Below are positions 13,786-21,455 of a DNA stretch of 32,719 bases, one piece after another. This DNA comes from Verrucomicrobiota bacterium (GTDB taxonomy: Bacteria > Verrucomicrobiota > Verrucomicrobiia > Limisphaerales > Fontisphaeraceae). The first letter of the stretch is position 1. Every line of letters begins with the position of its first letter. The stretch lies in the NCBI GenBank assembly GCA_037139415.1, contig JBAXGN010000081.1:1-32719 (forward strand), read 5' to 3'. The notes under the pieces were generated by a model. The model saw only the letters and a program-made list of their open reading frames with translations. It did no database searches and was not told where the DNA came from. The position numbers and the translations under genes are program-made.

Positions 13786-14286
13786 TCATTGCCAACGTTT
13801 GGTCCTTTTGCCGTGGACGGCCAAATCACTGAGAAACAGTTCCATTTTCGCCGCGCCCCCGCCCAGGTCCGCCCGTGACTGCGGTGGGTGACCGGAATAT
13901 TCGCTGATCGCCGTGTGCTTACGCTGAAAATGGGTCTCCTTTGGGCTGCGGTGAATGTTGCTGTTCACCTCGCCCCAGAACGCTCCGACTACCCGGGGCT
14001 TGTCGAGATCCTGCACGACCACAATCTTCGGGCCGGAGACGCTGGCCACGTAGCGGCGGTACTCGCTCCACGCCCTGGGATTATTCCTTGGGTGGGCGGG
14101 GTTGCTTGGCTCGAACACCACCGTGATCGCGCGGCCGACCATCGGCCCCATCTGCGGCATGAAATCGCGGGTCTCCTCGACGTTGAAGCTTGTCACCGCA
14201 ATGTCATGGCGCGTGATCTGCTCCCAGCCATTATAGATGGTGGGCGTGTTCCAGCGTTTCAGTTGGAGCATGTCTGCGTGGGTCAT
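13786..14286 (-). CDS. RraA-like family protein with replaced C-terminus, 166 aa
   Basis: Residues 1-113 (LKRWNTPTIYNGWEQ, FMPQMGPMVGRAITVVFEPS, SGPKIVVVQDLDKP, GAFWGEVNSNIHR) match the first half of RraA/HMG aldolase-like proteins (4-hydroxy-4-methyl-2-oxoglutarate aldolase superfamily; RNase E regulator fold). In that family G-x-x-N-x-x-I-H-R is followed by a conserved G-C-x-G-x-x-x-D-G segment that carries the catalytic Arg/Asp. Here it is replaced by about 53 unrelated residues (SPKETHFQRKHTA...). The enzyme is therefore probably inactive or a recent fusion. The ATG overlaps the stop of the upstream FAD oxidoreductase gene (ATGA), so it is the last gene of that operon. A longer upstream frame exists but is antisense noise. 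Confidence 0.6.
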   Translation of the reverse strand: MTHADMLQLKRWNTPTIYNGWEQITRHDIAVTSFNVEETRDFMPQMGPMVGRAITVVFEPSNPAHPRNNPRAWSEYRRYVASVSGPKIVVVQDLDKPRVVGAFWGEVNSNIHRSPKETHFQRKHTAISEYSGHPPQSRADLGGGAAKMELFLSDLAVHGKRTKRWQ

Positions 14287-15995
14287 AATTTTTGTCCGTC
14301 GTTTACCAGGCGTGCTTTCAGCCGGGCGTAATCCACTTCCTGTACCGCCACGCCCGCATCCATTGCCAGGCACGCCGCCGTCGCTGCGCTTTGGCTGGTG
14401 ACCATGAACACAGGTTCCATGCGGATACTGGCGAAGGCGCTGTGGCTGGCGCTGAGCGCAAAGGTGACAAAGAGATTCTCGCACTCGCTGCGCTTCGGCA
14501 CAATGGCGTCGTAGCCGATCTGATACGGGCCGAAGCCACCACGGCCGGTCCCAATCTTGCCTTCGCGAGTCACGACGCCGTCCTTCACGATGCGGCGGAT
14601 CTCGTGGCAGTCCGTGCCATAACTGCCGAGGCCGACGGACTTCGGGGCGATCTGCCGGCCAAAGGTGTGATGCTCGGTCATGACGAAGTCGCCCACCATG
14701 CGCCGGGCTTCGCGGATGTAGAGTTGGTGCGGCCAGCCACCGGTTTCGGGGAACTCATCCTTGGGCAGCCCGAAACGCTGCATGTCCTGGCGCACCTTCT
14801 CCGGCACGCGCGGGTCGGTGGCGAGGAAATGCAGGAGGCCGCGGTGGTAACCCTGCTGTTCCTGCGCGAGTTTTTCCCGCTCGGCATAGCTGGCCTCCGG
14901 CCAGGCATGGCTCGCGCCGGGCAGATTGCCGCCGAAGGTCGCCGTGTTGAAATCCCATTTCTGATTTGGCAGCTCGTCATGCTTGGAAAACCAGCGCAGG
15001 TCCATGGCGTCGCCGTTCGCCTGGCACGCCTCGATGAAACGCACGACGATCTCGTAGCGCTTTGCCTCATAGTTCGGCGGCGGGGTGATGGGCAGGCGAT
15101 CCGCCGCCGTGCTCAGGCAGAGACGATAACAATAGGCCTGCACGCCGGGCGCAGGTGCGCCGGGCTTGCCGGGTTCACCTGCCTGGACCAAAGGGAGCAC
15201 GCCGCTCTTGGGATCGCCCTTCACCACATATGGGTCGAGCGGGAAGTCGCGGTCCCACGCACCCTGCCCGCCTTTCACCCGCCCATTCGGGCCCGGCTGC
15301 AAATGGCCGGTGCGCGGCTTGTATTGCGGGTCGTAGTAGATGCCATTATAAACCTCGCGATACGTCGCATTGCCCTCGCGCAGGAGCGTGTAGCTCACGC
15401 CGGCCTTCGCCATCAGATCCCCCTCATACGTCGCATCCAAAAACATCTTCGCGCGAAACACCGTGCCATCCTCGGTGACGAACTCCGTGATGCGCGCCCT
15501 GCTCTTCCTGACGGAAGCGAGCCGTGCCTTGAAGTGAACCTTCGCGCCCGCCTCCCGTGCCATGGCATCAAACACCTGCTCCGCCTGATGCGGCTCAATG
15601 GCATACGCGCCGCCCGTGCCGTGGCCGCTGCCGCCTTTGGCTGCATGGGGCTGCTCCCACTGCAGCGTCTTGCCATAGGCCGCGACGAGCCGTGTGAAAT
15701 ACTCCCGTGCGATGCCGCCGACACTGCGCGGATCCCCGATGTCCACCGCGCTGAGTCCGCCGCTCGTCATCCCGCCCAGATGTTTGCCCGGCTCCGCAAT
15801 CACCACCGTCTTCCCCATGCGCGCCGCCTGCACCGCCGCCGCGACCCCGCCGCTGGTGCCGCCATAGACGCAGAAATCGGCTTCGATGATGCGTAGCGGC
15901 TGCGCCTTGAGCGCCAGCAGCGGTGCCAGTAGGATGGTGGCGATGAATACTAAAACTCTGCGGGAAAGGAACATGGCAGAAATGTTTGCTGGCAT
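14283..15995 (-). CDS. Secreted FAD-dependent oxidoreductase (FAD_oxidored family), 570 aa
   Basis: A hydrophobic N-terminal segment at residues 10-31 (RRVLVFIATILLAPLLALKA) is a Sec-type signal peptide or anchor. The dinucleotide-binding motif follows at about 38-75 (DFCVYGGTSGGVAAAVQAAR, then GKTVVIAEPGKHLGGMTSGG), typical of the FAD_oxidored/GIDA-related group (PF12831). The C-terminal part (HSAFASIRMEPVFMVTSQSA) is the conserved closing segment that completes the FAD site. The family is abundant in Planctomycetes and Verrucomicrobia, next to sulfatases and glycosidases; substrates are mostly unknown. It lies between a second FAD oxidoreductase and an RraA-like gene that it overlaps by 4 bp. 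An alternative start is Met 8 (15974). Confidence 0.8.
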   Translation of the reverse strand: MPANISAMFLSRRVLVFIATILLAPLLALKAQPLRIIEADFCVYGGTSGGVAAAVQAARMGKTVVIAEPGKHLGGMTSGGLSAVDIGDPRSVGGIAREYFTRLVAAYGKTLQWEQPHAAKGGSGHGTGGAYAIEPHQAEQVFDAMAREAGAKVHFKARLASVRKSRARITEFVTEDGTVFRAKMFLDATYEGDLMAKAGVSYTLLREGNATYREVYNGIYYDPQYKPRTGHLQPGPNGRVKGGQGAWDRDFPLDPYVVKGDPKSGVLPLVQAGEPGKPGAPAPGVQAYCYRLCLSTAADRLPITPPPNYEAKRYEIVVRFIEACQANGDAMDLRWFSKHDELPNQKWDFNTATFGGNLPGASHAWPEASYAEREKLAQEQQGYHRGLLHFLATDPRVPEKVRQDMQRFGLPKDEFPETGGWPHQLYIREARRMVGDFVMTEHHTFGRQIAPKSVGLGSYGTDCHEIRRIVKDGVVTREGKIGTGRGGFGPYQIGYDAIVPKRSECENLFVTFALSASHSAFASIRMEPVFMVTSQSAATAACLAMDAGVAVQEVDYARLKARLVNDGQKL

Positions 15996-16060
15996 ACAAT
16001 TGCTAATTCAACCATGCAAAAGCATGAACGGGGCCAAACAAGCAAAGTCTTACCCATTCG

Positions 16061-17434
16061 TTAGCCCAGGTAAGCGCCTTGTTTCACCAGCAGACTGCGA
16101 AGTTGGGCCACGTCAACCTCGCGCGGACGACACTTGCTCTGGGTGGACAGCCCCGCCGCAGCCCCCGCCGCATGGCCGGTCAGCAGACACGTGGCGATGA
16201 GACGCATATCCTCGACCATCGGCGTATCCACATCCAAACAACGTCCGGCAGCGATAAGGTTGTCCACCTTCCTGGGCACCAGCGCGCCGTACGGAATGGC
16301 AAAACCAGGCTTGCTCTGACTGGCACCGTAGGTGCCACCGATGGCAATTGTATCGGCCGCCCGCTTTCCGGAACGCGCCTCGGCCTGGGTCATCTTCCGT
16401 GTGCCGGCCAACAACCGCGTGATGCGCACGCCGATCTGCGGGGCGGTTTGAAGCAGAAACACCTTGTCGCCTCCAGGGCTCTGGCGGATTTTCTCGATCC
16501 GCTTCCAAATGCTGCGCCGGTGCTCGACTTCCAGGCGGCTGAGTTCGCCAATATTCAATCCATCCGTGCTTGGGCCGCGCAGGTTTACCCAGCGCACACT
16601 GGATAGCGGTTCAATCGTGCCAAGATTCTTAAACCCCGCAGCTTTCAGCTTTTCCATATCGGCACGATCCGCGTTGCCGACCCGGTGCACCAGGCCGATG
16701 GCGTGCAGGCGTTGCTCGTGCTCCGCCCCGGCCGCGGCAAAAACATCCCCGTCGCCGGTGGCGTCCACGACCACCTTGGCCCGGATGGCCTGGCGGCCCG
16801 CCTTGCTTTCAAGCACCACGCCACACACCGCATTGCCGTCCATCACCACGTCGGCCACCCAGCAATGGAAGAACATCTTTACACCCGCCTCCTCCACCAT
16901 CTCATCCATCATGATTTTAGTGATCTCAGGATCGGTGGTTGGATCCGGCCGGCCGACCCGGTTGGTGGACCCCTCGGGATGGCTGGCAATGCGCTCAAGC
17001 AGTTCGTCACCCACGCCGCGCACCACTTTGGTCAGCACGCCATTTTCAGTCGCGTGGGTCGGGTAAACCAGCAGCACCAGCCCGCCCGCCCAAAGGCCGC
17101 CGAGATATCCGTAACGCTCGACCAGGGTGGTCTTCGCTCCCGCCCGGGCGGCAGCAATGGCCGCAGTAAAGCCGGCGGGGCCGCCCCCCACAACGAGCAC
17201 GTCGGTCTCGTGCATGACCGACAGCGGACGTTCGGGCTGAATGATCTTGTCGCCCACCAGTCGGGCCGGGTAACGGTCACGCGCCGTGACCGGGACCACC
17301 GTATTTTCCCGCACCGCACCCTGCTTGGCGTTTTTATCCGCTTCGTCGGCGACCAAACGGGTGGCAAAGGGCGCGCCGAACCCGGCGGCAGTTAAAAGCT
17401 TGAGCAGTTGGCGGCGGTTTAAATTCGTGTTCAT
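16061..17434 (-). CDS. Tat-exported FAD-dependent oxidoreductase, 457 aa
   Basis: The N-terminus MNTNLNRRQLLKLLTAAGFG contains a twin-arginine motif (NRRQLLK) and a moderately hydrophobic stretch, so export of the folded flavoprotein through Tat is likely. The FAD site is visible at about 77-117 (TDVLVVGGGPAGFTAAIAAA, then TTLVERYGYLGGLWAGGL). A later KVVVDATGDGDVFAAAGAE motif and a C-terminal APGC-type cofactor segment (AAGRCLDVDTPMVEDMRLIA) are characteristic of the FAD_oxidored family. It is the first gene of a minus-strand operon with another FAD oxidoreductase and an RraA-like gene. A collapsed second copy lies downstream at 13449-13760. The family often acts on sugar- or polyol-derived compounds in the periplasm, but the substrate is unknown. 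Confidence 0.8.
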   Translation of the reverse strand: MNTNLNRRQLLKLLTAAGFGAPFATRLVADEADKNAKQGAVRENTVVPVTARDRYPARLVGDKIIQPERPLSVMHETDVLVVGGGPAGFTAAIAAARAGAKTTLVERYGYLGGLWAGGLVLLVYPTHATENGVLTKVVRGVGDELLERIASHPEGSTNRVGRPDPTTDPEITKIMMDEMVEEAGVKMFFHCWVADVVMDGNAVCGVVLESKAGRQAIRAKVVVDATGDGDVFAAAGAEHEQRLHAIGLVHRVGNADRADMEKLKAAGFKNLGTIEPLSSVRWVNLRGPSTDGLNIGELSRLEVEHRRSIWKRIEKIRQSPGGDKVFLLQTAPQIGVRITRLLAGTRKMTQAEARSGKRAADTIAIGGTYGASQSKPGFAIPYGALVPRKVDNLIAAGRCLDVDTPMVEDMRLIATCLLTGHAAGAAAGLSTQSKCRPREVDVAQLRSLLVKQGAYLG

Positions 17435-17776
17435 GGAGGTTATTTATCCAATTATGAGGCGGACTGCAATGAGTGATTTCGCGATTTTCTCATTCGTGCT
17501 TCATAGTTTAGCATTGAAAGGCGTCACGTGAATGTCGTCCAGTTCAATCCCTTTCTCCCCGCCCCAACTCTCCGCAGTCTACTTTTTCAAGCCCCACAGA
17601 GTTCAAAGTCGAAATGGAAAGGCGGTCCCCTAAAACACCGGTTGCGCAGCATTCGGTGTGGCGGAGTTCAGATCTGGCCGTTGTCCAAATCTGGGGGATT
17701 GATCGTTCCTTCGCTGGGCTCTTGCCAAACAACAATCGGCTTGCCGCGGGTGCCTGTCTGGGTTTATTGTCGGGCC
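17435..17776. other. Intergenic region with duplicated upstream sequence
   Basis: No gene is supported in this 342-bp stretch between divergent genes. Bases 17444-17515 recur at 13705-13760, so the FAD oxidoreductase gene was duplicated together with its upstream region. The frame leading into the SGNH hydrolase gene stays open from 17528 but does not look like protein. The remainder presumably holds divergent promoters that I cannot place with confidence. Confidence 0.5.
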
Positions 17777-18457
17777 ATGAAACGCATCACGTTTTTATGG
17801 TCGTTGGTTGGCTGCCTTATCGTTGCACCGTGGTTGGTCGCCCGCGGGGCTGAGCACAACTTCGCCAAGTGGGAAAAGGATATCTCGGCGTTTGAACAGA
17901 AGGATCACGCCACGCCGCCGCCGAAAGGCGCGGTGCTGTTCATCGGGTCTTCGACTATTCGCATGTGGAAAACGCTTGCGCAGGATTTCCCCGGTCAGCG
18001 CGTGATCAACCGCGGATTTGGCGGGTCGGAAATTGTTGATTCCACGCACTTCGCCGAGCGGATTATCTTCCCCTACGAGCCGCGGATGATCTTCCTGCGC
18101 GCCGGGGGCAACGACATCAATGCCGGGCGGTCTCCCGAGCAGGTTTTTGCCGACTTCAAGGATTTCGTTGCCAAGCTTCACGCGAAACTGCCGGCCACCG
18201 AGATCGTATTCATCGGGCTGTGTCCATCCGTCAAGCGTTGGAAGAATGCGGAGAAGGAAAAGACACTCAACTCGCTGGTCGCGGCCTACGTCCAACAGAC
18301 GCCGCTCACGAAGTACATCGACACTTACGCGATGTCGCTGGGCGCCGATGGCCAACCGCGGCCCGACCTGTTCATCGCCGATCAACTCCACTTCAACGCC
18401 GCCGGTTACCAACTGCTGGCCGAACGGGTTCGCCCCTATCTGCCGAAGACCCCCTGA
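17777..18457 (+). CDS. Secreted SGNH/GDSL hydrolase, 226 aa
   Basis: A signal peptide (MKRITFLWSLVGCLIVAPWL, cleavage near RGAE) is followed by all SGNH blocks in order. Block I is FIGSSTIRMW with the nucleophile Ser 59 (GSS instead of GDS), block II is RGFGGSEI, block III is RAGGNDIN, and block V is DQLHFN with Asp 202 and His 205. Enzymes of this type deacetylate or hydrolyse ester groups on sugars or lipids, which would suit the surrounding glycan-degradation locus. The start at 17777 is chosen because it gives the signal peptide. A longer open frame upstream (to 17528) has no signal and no protein-like composition. Confidence 0.85.
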   Translation: MKRITFLWSLVGCLIVAPWLVARGAEHNFAKWEKDISAFEQKDHATPPPKGAVLFIGSSTIRMWKTLAQDFPGQRVINRGFGGSEIVDSTHFAERIIFPYEPRMIFLRAGGNDINAGRSPEQVFADFKDFVAKLHAKLPATEIVFIGLCPSVKRWKNAEKEKTLNSLVAAYVQQTPLTKYIDTYAMSLGADGQPRPDLFIADQLHFNAAGYQLLAERVRPYLPKTP

Positions 18458-18614
18458 GTCGCGCCCACCGTGCCTTCGGGAACGTCACGCTAGATATTGG
18501 CTTCCGGGTTGGACGGGCGGTCAACTGACCAAGCGAGGGTACATTTTGGCACCATGGCTTTTGGATGGTTCATTTTGGGCTATTTTTTTGCACTTAATTT
18601 TGCAATAAATCGCT

Positions 18615-18642
18615 TTGACTCAGGGGCGGAGTTCGTTATTCT
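18615..18642 (+). promoter_or_regulatory. Probable promoter of the pgk-tpiA-secG operon
   Basis: TTGACT (18615-18620), a 16-bp spacer and TATTCT (18637-18642) form a plausible sigma-70-type promoter 45 bp before the pgk start codon. The region upstream is AT-rich, with T-tracts near 18583-18600, unlike most intergenic DNA here. No other candidate of this quality lies between the SGNH gene and pgk. Confidence 0.5.
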
Positions 18643-18686
18643 CACGCCTTTATTTAGGATTTAACCAACTAAAGAAAGAACGACTT

Positions 18687-19940
18687 ATGGCAAAGCTGAC
18701 TGTTAACGATATTGATGTCCGGGGCAAACGCGTGTTTATGCGCGTGGATTATAACGTGCCCATGGAAGAAAAAGACGGCCAGATGGTCGTCACGGATGTC
18801 ACCCGCATCCAGGAAACGCTGCCCACCCTCAAGCTGCTCATTGAAAAGGGCGGTAAACTCATTTTGTCGGCGCACCTCGGTCGTCCCGATGGCAAGCGCG
18901 AATCCACCATGTCCTTGGCCCCGGTGGCGGTCAAGCTCCAGGAAATGACCGGTCGCAACGTGACCTTTGTGGATGATTGTATCGGCGAGAAGGTTGAAAC
19001 GGCGGTGGCGGCCATGAAGGATGGCGATATCGTCCTGCTGGAAAACGTTCGCTTTTATGCGGAAGAAGAGAAGAACGATCCGGCCTTCTCTGAAAAGATG
19101 GCCAAGGTGGCGGATATTTATGTGAACGACGCGTTCGGTTCCGCCCATCGCGCGCACGCCTCTACTGAAGGGGTGGCCCGCGTGGTCGCCAAGCGCGGTG
19201 GCAAATGCGCCGCCGGTCTGCTCATGGAACGCGAACTCAAGTTCCTCGGCGATGAACTCGACAAACCGGTGCGTCCGTTTGTGGTCATCCTGGGTGGGGC
19301 CAAGGTCTCCGACAAAATCAAGGTCATTGACCGCCTGCTCGAAAAGGCCGACTCCATTCTCATCGGTGGCGCCATGGCGTACACCTTCCGCCTGGCTCAG
19401 GGGTACAAGACCGGAAAATCCCTGGTGGAAGCTGATAAGGTGGATATTGCCAAGTCCGCCCTCGCCAAAGCCAAGGCGAAGAATGTGCAATTCCTGCTCC
19501 CGGTGGACGACGTGGTCGCCACCCCGGTGAAAACCGAAAAGCTCGACAAGAAGGGCAAGCCAGTCATCGAATTCCAAAACCCCACGGTCAGCAGCGACCT
19601 GAACTGCCCGGACAACGCGGCGGGTCTGGACATCGGCCCGGCGACCGTCAAGGCATACTCGGACGTGCTGGCCAAGGCCAAAACGGTGCTGTGGAACGGC
19701 CCGATGGGGCTGTTCGAGAACAAGGATTTCGCCAAGGGCACCTTCGCGGTGGCCCAAGCTGTGGCGGATGCCACCCAGAAGGGGGCCAAGAGCATCATTG
19801 GCGGCGGCGACAGCGTGAAGGCGCTGAACAAAGCCAAACTCGGTGATAAAGTCACCTTCATGAGCACTGGCGGCGGTGCGAGCCTGGAATTCCTGGAAGG
19901 CAAGGTCCTCCCGGGTGTCGCAGCCCTAAGTGAGAAGTAA
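18687..19940 (+). CDS. pgk: Phosphoglycerate kinase, 417 aa
   Basis: The glycolytic enzyme makes 3-phosphoglycerate and ATP from 1,3-bisphosphoglycerate and ADP in the cytoplasm. Family signatures are clear: RGKRVFMRVDYNVPME near the N-terminus, LSAHLGRPDGKRE (substrate-binding Arg/His), LLENVRFYAEEEKND, the hinge region VVILGGAKVSDKI, and the nucleotide-binding close WNGPMGLFE ... SIIGGGDSVKAL with FMSTGGGASLEFLEG. Length is normal. The start at 18687 is preferred over an upstream in-frame codon at 18615 because only from 18687 does the sequence align with the family (MAKLTVNDIDV). It is the first gene of an operon with tpiA and secG. A GACGGG...CCCGTC hairpin without a T-tract lies between pgk and tpiA (about 19954-19984) and may affect mRNA processing. 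Confidence 0.97.
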   Translation: MAKLTVNDIDVRGKRVFMRVDYNVPMEEKDGQMVVTDVTRIQETLPTLKLLIEKGGKLILSAHLGRPDGKRESTMSLAPVAVKLQEMTGRNVTFVDDCIGEKVETAVAAMKDGDIVLLENVRFYAEEEKNDPAFSEKMAKVADIYVNDAFGSAHRAHASTEGVARVVAKRGGKCAAGLLMERELKFLGDELDKPVRPFVVILGGAKVSDKIKVIDRLLEKADSILIGGAMAYTFRLAQGYKTGKSLVEADKVDIAKSALAKAKAKNVQFLLPVDDVVATPVKTEKLDKKGKPVIEFQNPTVSSDLNCPDNAAGLDIGPATVKAYSDVLAKAKTVLWNGPMGLFENKDFAKGTFAVAQAVADATQKGAKSIIGGGDSVKALNKAKLGDKVTFMSTGGGASLEFLEGKVLPGVAALSEK

Positions 19941-20015
19941 TCCTTAAATTTATGACGGGTCACCCGCATGATGGGGGGCCCGTCCTTAACTCAAACATTC
20001 AAATTTAATAATAAC

Positions 20016-20780
20016 ATGGATAAAACACGCAAACTCATTATCGCTGGCAACTGGAAAATGAACAAAACCGTTGCTGAAGCGTTGCACCTCGTCAATGATC
20101 TCAAGCGCGAACTCAGTTCGGTGAAGGAAGTGGACATCGTGGTCTGCCCGCCGTTCACCGCCTTGAGCGACGTTTCCAAAGCCATCCTGGATTCCAATCT
20201 CCGCCTGGGCGCTCAAAACATGAGCGAAAACGGCGTGGGTGCGTTCACCGGCGAAATCGCCGCCGTGATGCTCAAGGAATTCTCGGTGCGTTATGTCATT
20301 CTCGGCCATAGTGAACGCCGCCAGTACCAGAAGGAAAGCGACGCGCTGATCGCCAAGAAGGCGCTGGCGGTTCATGCCGCCTCGTTGAAGCCGATCGTCT
20401 GCGTTGGGGAAACCCTCGCGGAACGCGAAGGCGGCCTGACCAACCAGGTGCTTGAAACCCAGGTCACCGGCAGTCTCGCTGGCCTGAGCAAGCAGCAGAT
20501 GGATGAAACCATCGTGGCCTACGAACCCGTGTGGGCGATTGGCACTGGCAAGACTGCCACGACCGCCCAAGCGCAGGAAACGCATGCGTTCATTCGCAGC
20601 GTGCTGGCCAAGATGTATGATGACAATACCGCCCGCAAAGTGCGTATTCAATATGGCGGCAGCGTGAAGCCCAACAATGCCCGCGAACTCATGAGCCAAC
20701 CCGATGTGGATGGCGCGCTGGTCGGTGGCGCGGCCCTCGAGGTCCGGAGCTTTGCCGATATTATTAAAAATTCTATTTGA
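20016..20780 (+). CDS. tpiA: Triosephosphate isomerase, 254 aa
   Basis: The enzyme interconverts dihydroxyacetone phosphate and glyceraldehyde 3-phosphate. Catalytic residues are visible: Lys 14 in AGNWKMNK, His 98 in ILGHSERR and Glu 170 in AYEPVWAIGTGKTAT. The flexible loop 6 and the phosphate-binding YGGSVKPNNARE and DGALVGGAALE motifs are intact. Length is typical. The start at 20016 (MDKTRKLI) is the only one consistent with the family. The open frame extends 16 codons further upstream without homology. It follows pgk with a 75-bp gap and precedes secG by 44 bp, an arrangement (pgk-tpiA-secG) conserved in many bacteria. Confidence 0.97.
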   Translation: MDKTRKLIIAGNWKMNKTVAEALHLVNDLKRELSSVKEVDIVVCPPFTALSDVSKAILDSNLRLGAQNMSENGVGAFTGEIAAVMLKEFSVRYVILGHSERRQYQKESDALIAKKALAVHAASLKPIVCVGETLAEREGGLTNQVLETQVTGSLAGLSKQQMDETIVAYEPVWAIGTGKTATTAQAQETHAFIRSVLAKMYDDNTARKVRIQYGGSVKPNNARELMSQPDVDGALVGGAALEVRSFADIIKNSI

Positions 20781-20824
20781 TTTCGGCCCCAAAGCCGCTA
20801 CCTTACGCGTCTTTGAATTGAATT

Positions 20825-21217
20825 ATGTCACTGTTTATTACATTGTTGACGGGTGTGCTGGTGATTGACTGCATCATTTTGACGTTGTTGATCCTCATGC
20901 AACTTCCCAAGAAGGAAGCGGGTCTGGGGCAGGCGTTCGGCTCCGGCGCCACAGATGCGTTGTTTGGCGCCGGCAGCGGTAACGTGCTGACGCATGCGAC
21001 CACGTGGGCGGCGGGCATTTTCTTTGCGCTTGCCCTGTTGCTCACCATCCTGGGTGCCCACTCCAACTTGAACAAGAAGCGCACGCGCGACTTGGAACAA
21101 GGTTTGGCGAACCGCCCGACCAAGATGGTCACGCCGCCCGCTCCCGCAGCCACTCCGGCGCTGCAATCCACCAAGTCCACCAACGCGATACCGCTCACTG
21201 TCAGTACCAACAAGTAA
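20825..21217 (+). CDS. secG: SecG subunit of the protein translocase, 130 aa
   Basis: SecG assists SecYE and SecA in moving proteins across the inner membrane. The frame shows two transmembrane helices (about residues 3-26 and 58-79) joined by the conserved loop LPKKEAGLGQAFGSGATDAL, where K/G-x-G-L-G-x-A-F-G is the family hallmark. A C-terminal Pro/Ala/Thr-rich tail of about 50 residues extends beyond the family core of about 75 residues. It is the last gene of the pgk operon and is followed by an intrinsic terminator at 21239-21270. Confidence 0.93.
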   Translation: MSLFITLLTGVLVIDCIILTLLILMQLPKKEAGLGQAFGSGATDALFGAGSGNVLTHATTWAAGIFFALALLLTILGAHSNLNKKRTRDLEQGLANRPTKMVTPPAPAATPALQSTKSTNAIPLTVSTNK

Positions 21218-21238
21218 GCGAACGGCCAGACTTTTCAG

Positions 21239-21270
21239 AACGCCTCCTGATTCATTCGGGAGGCGTTTTT
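21239..21270 (+). terminator. Intrinsic terminator after secG
   Basis: A 9-bp perfect stem, AACGCCTCC (21239-21247) with GGAGGCGTT (21259-21267), an 11-nt loop and a run of five T residues (21266-21270). It lies 21 bp after the secG stop. Confidence 0.9.
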
Positions 21271-21283
21271 GTTTGGGTGGGAT

Positions 21284-21346
21284 GTTTAAAACCGAAATCC
21301 GAACACCGAATTCCGAAAGAAGTCCGAAGCTCGAAAACCGAACCAG
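21284..21346. repeat. Degenerate CCGAA-type tandem repeat
   Basis: The motif CCGAA recurs every 8-12 bp (CCGAAATCCGAACACCGAAT, then TCCGAAAGAAGTCCGAAG and later copies), giving a degenerate tandem array. The stretch 21271-21455 contains no gene. A related piece in inverted orientation (AAAACCGAATTCCGA on the minus strand) lies on the other side of the IS element near 22925-22943, so the element may have entered such a repeat block. Confidence 0.55.
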
Positions 21347-21455
21347 AGGTCAACGAGCGAAATTCAGGATCTCAAATTCAGACAGATGGCAGATAGAGCA
21401 TCCCCCATTTCTCAGCTTGATAGCGATTTGGAATTATCATCGATATTTTTCCTGG

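Noticed and set aside
14292-15896. A 534-codon open frame on the plus strand opposite the FAD oxidoreductase gene
   Set aside because: It is a shadow frame caused by GC-rich codon use on the other strand. The minus-strand product has clear FAD motifs and a signal peptide, while this one is Arg/His/Ala-rich with no domain.
17528-17776. Longer N-terminus for the SGNH hydrolase
   Set aside because: The extra 83 residues have no signal or family similarity, while the start at 17777 gives a standard signal peptide.
19954-19984. Terminator between pgk and tpiA
   Set aside because: The GACGGG...CCCGTC hairpin has a long interrupted loop and no T-tract, and the gene order is a conserved operon.
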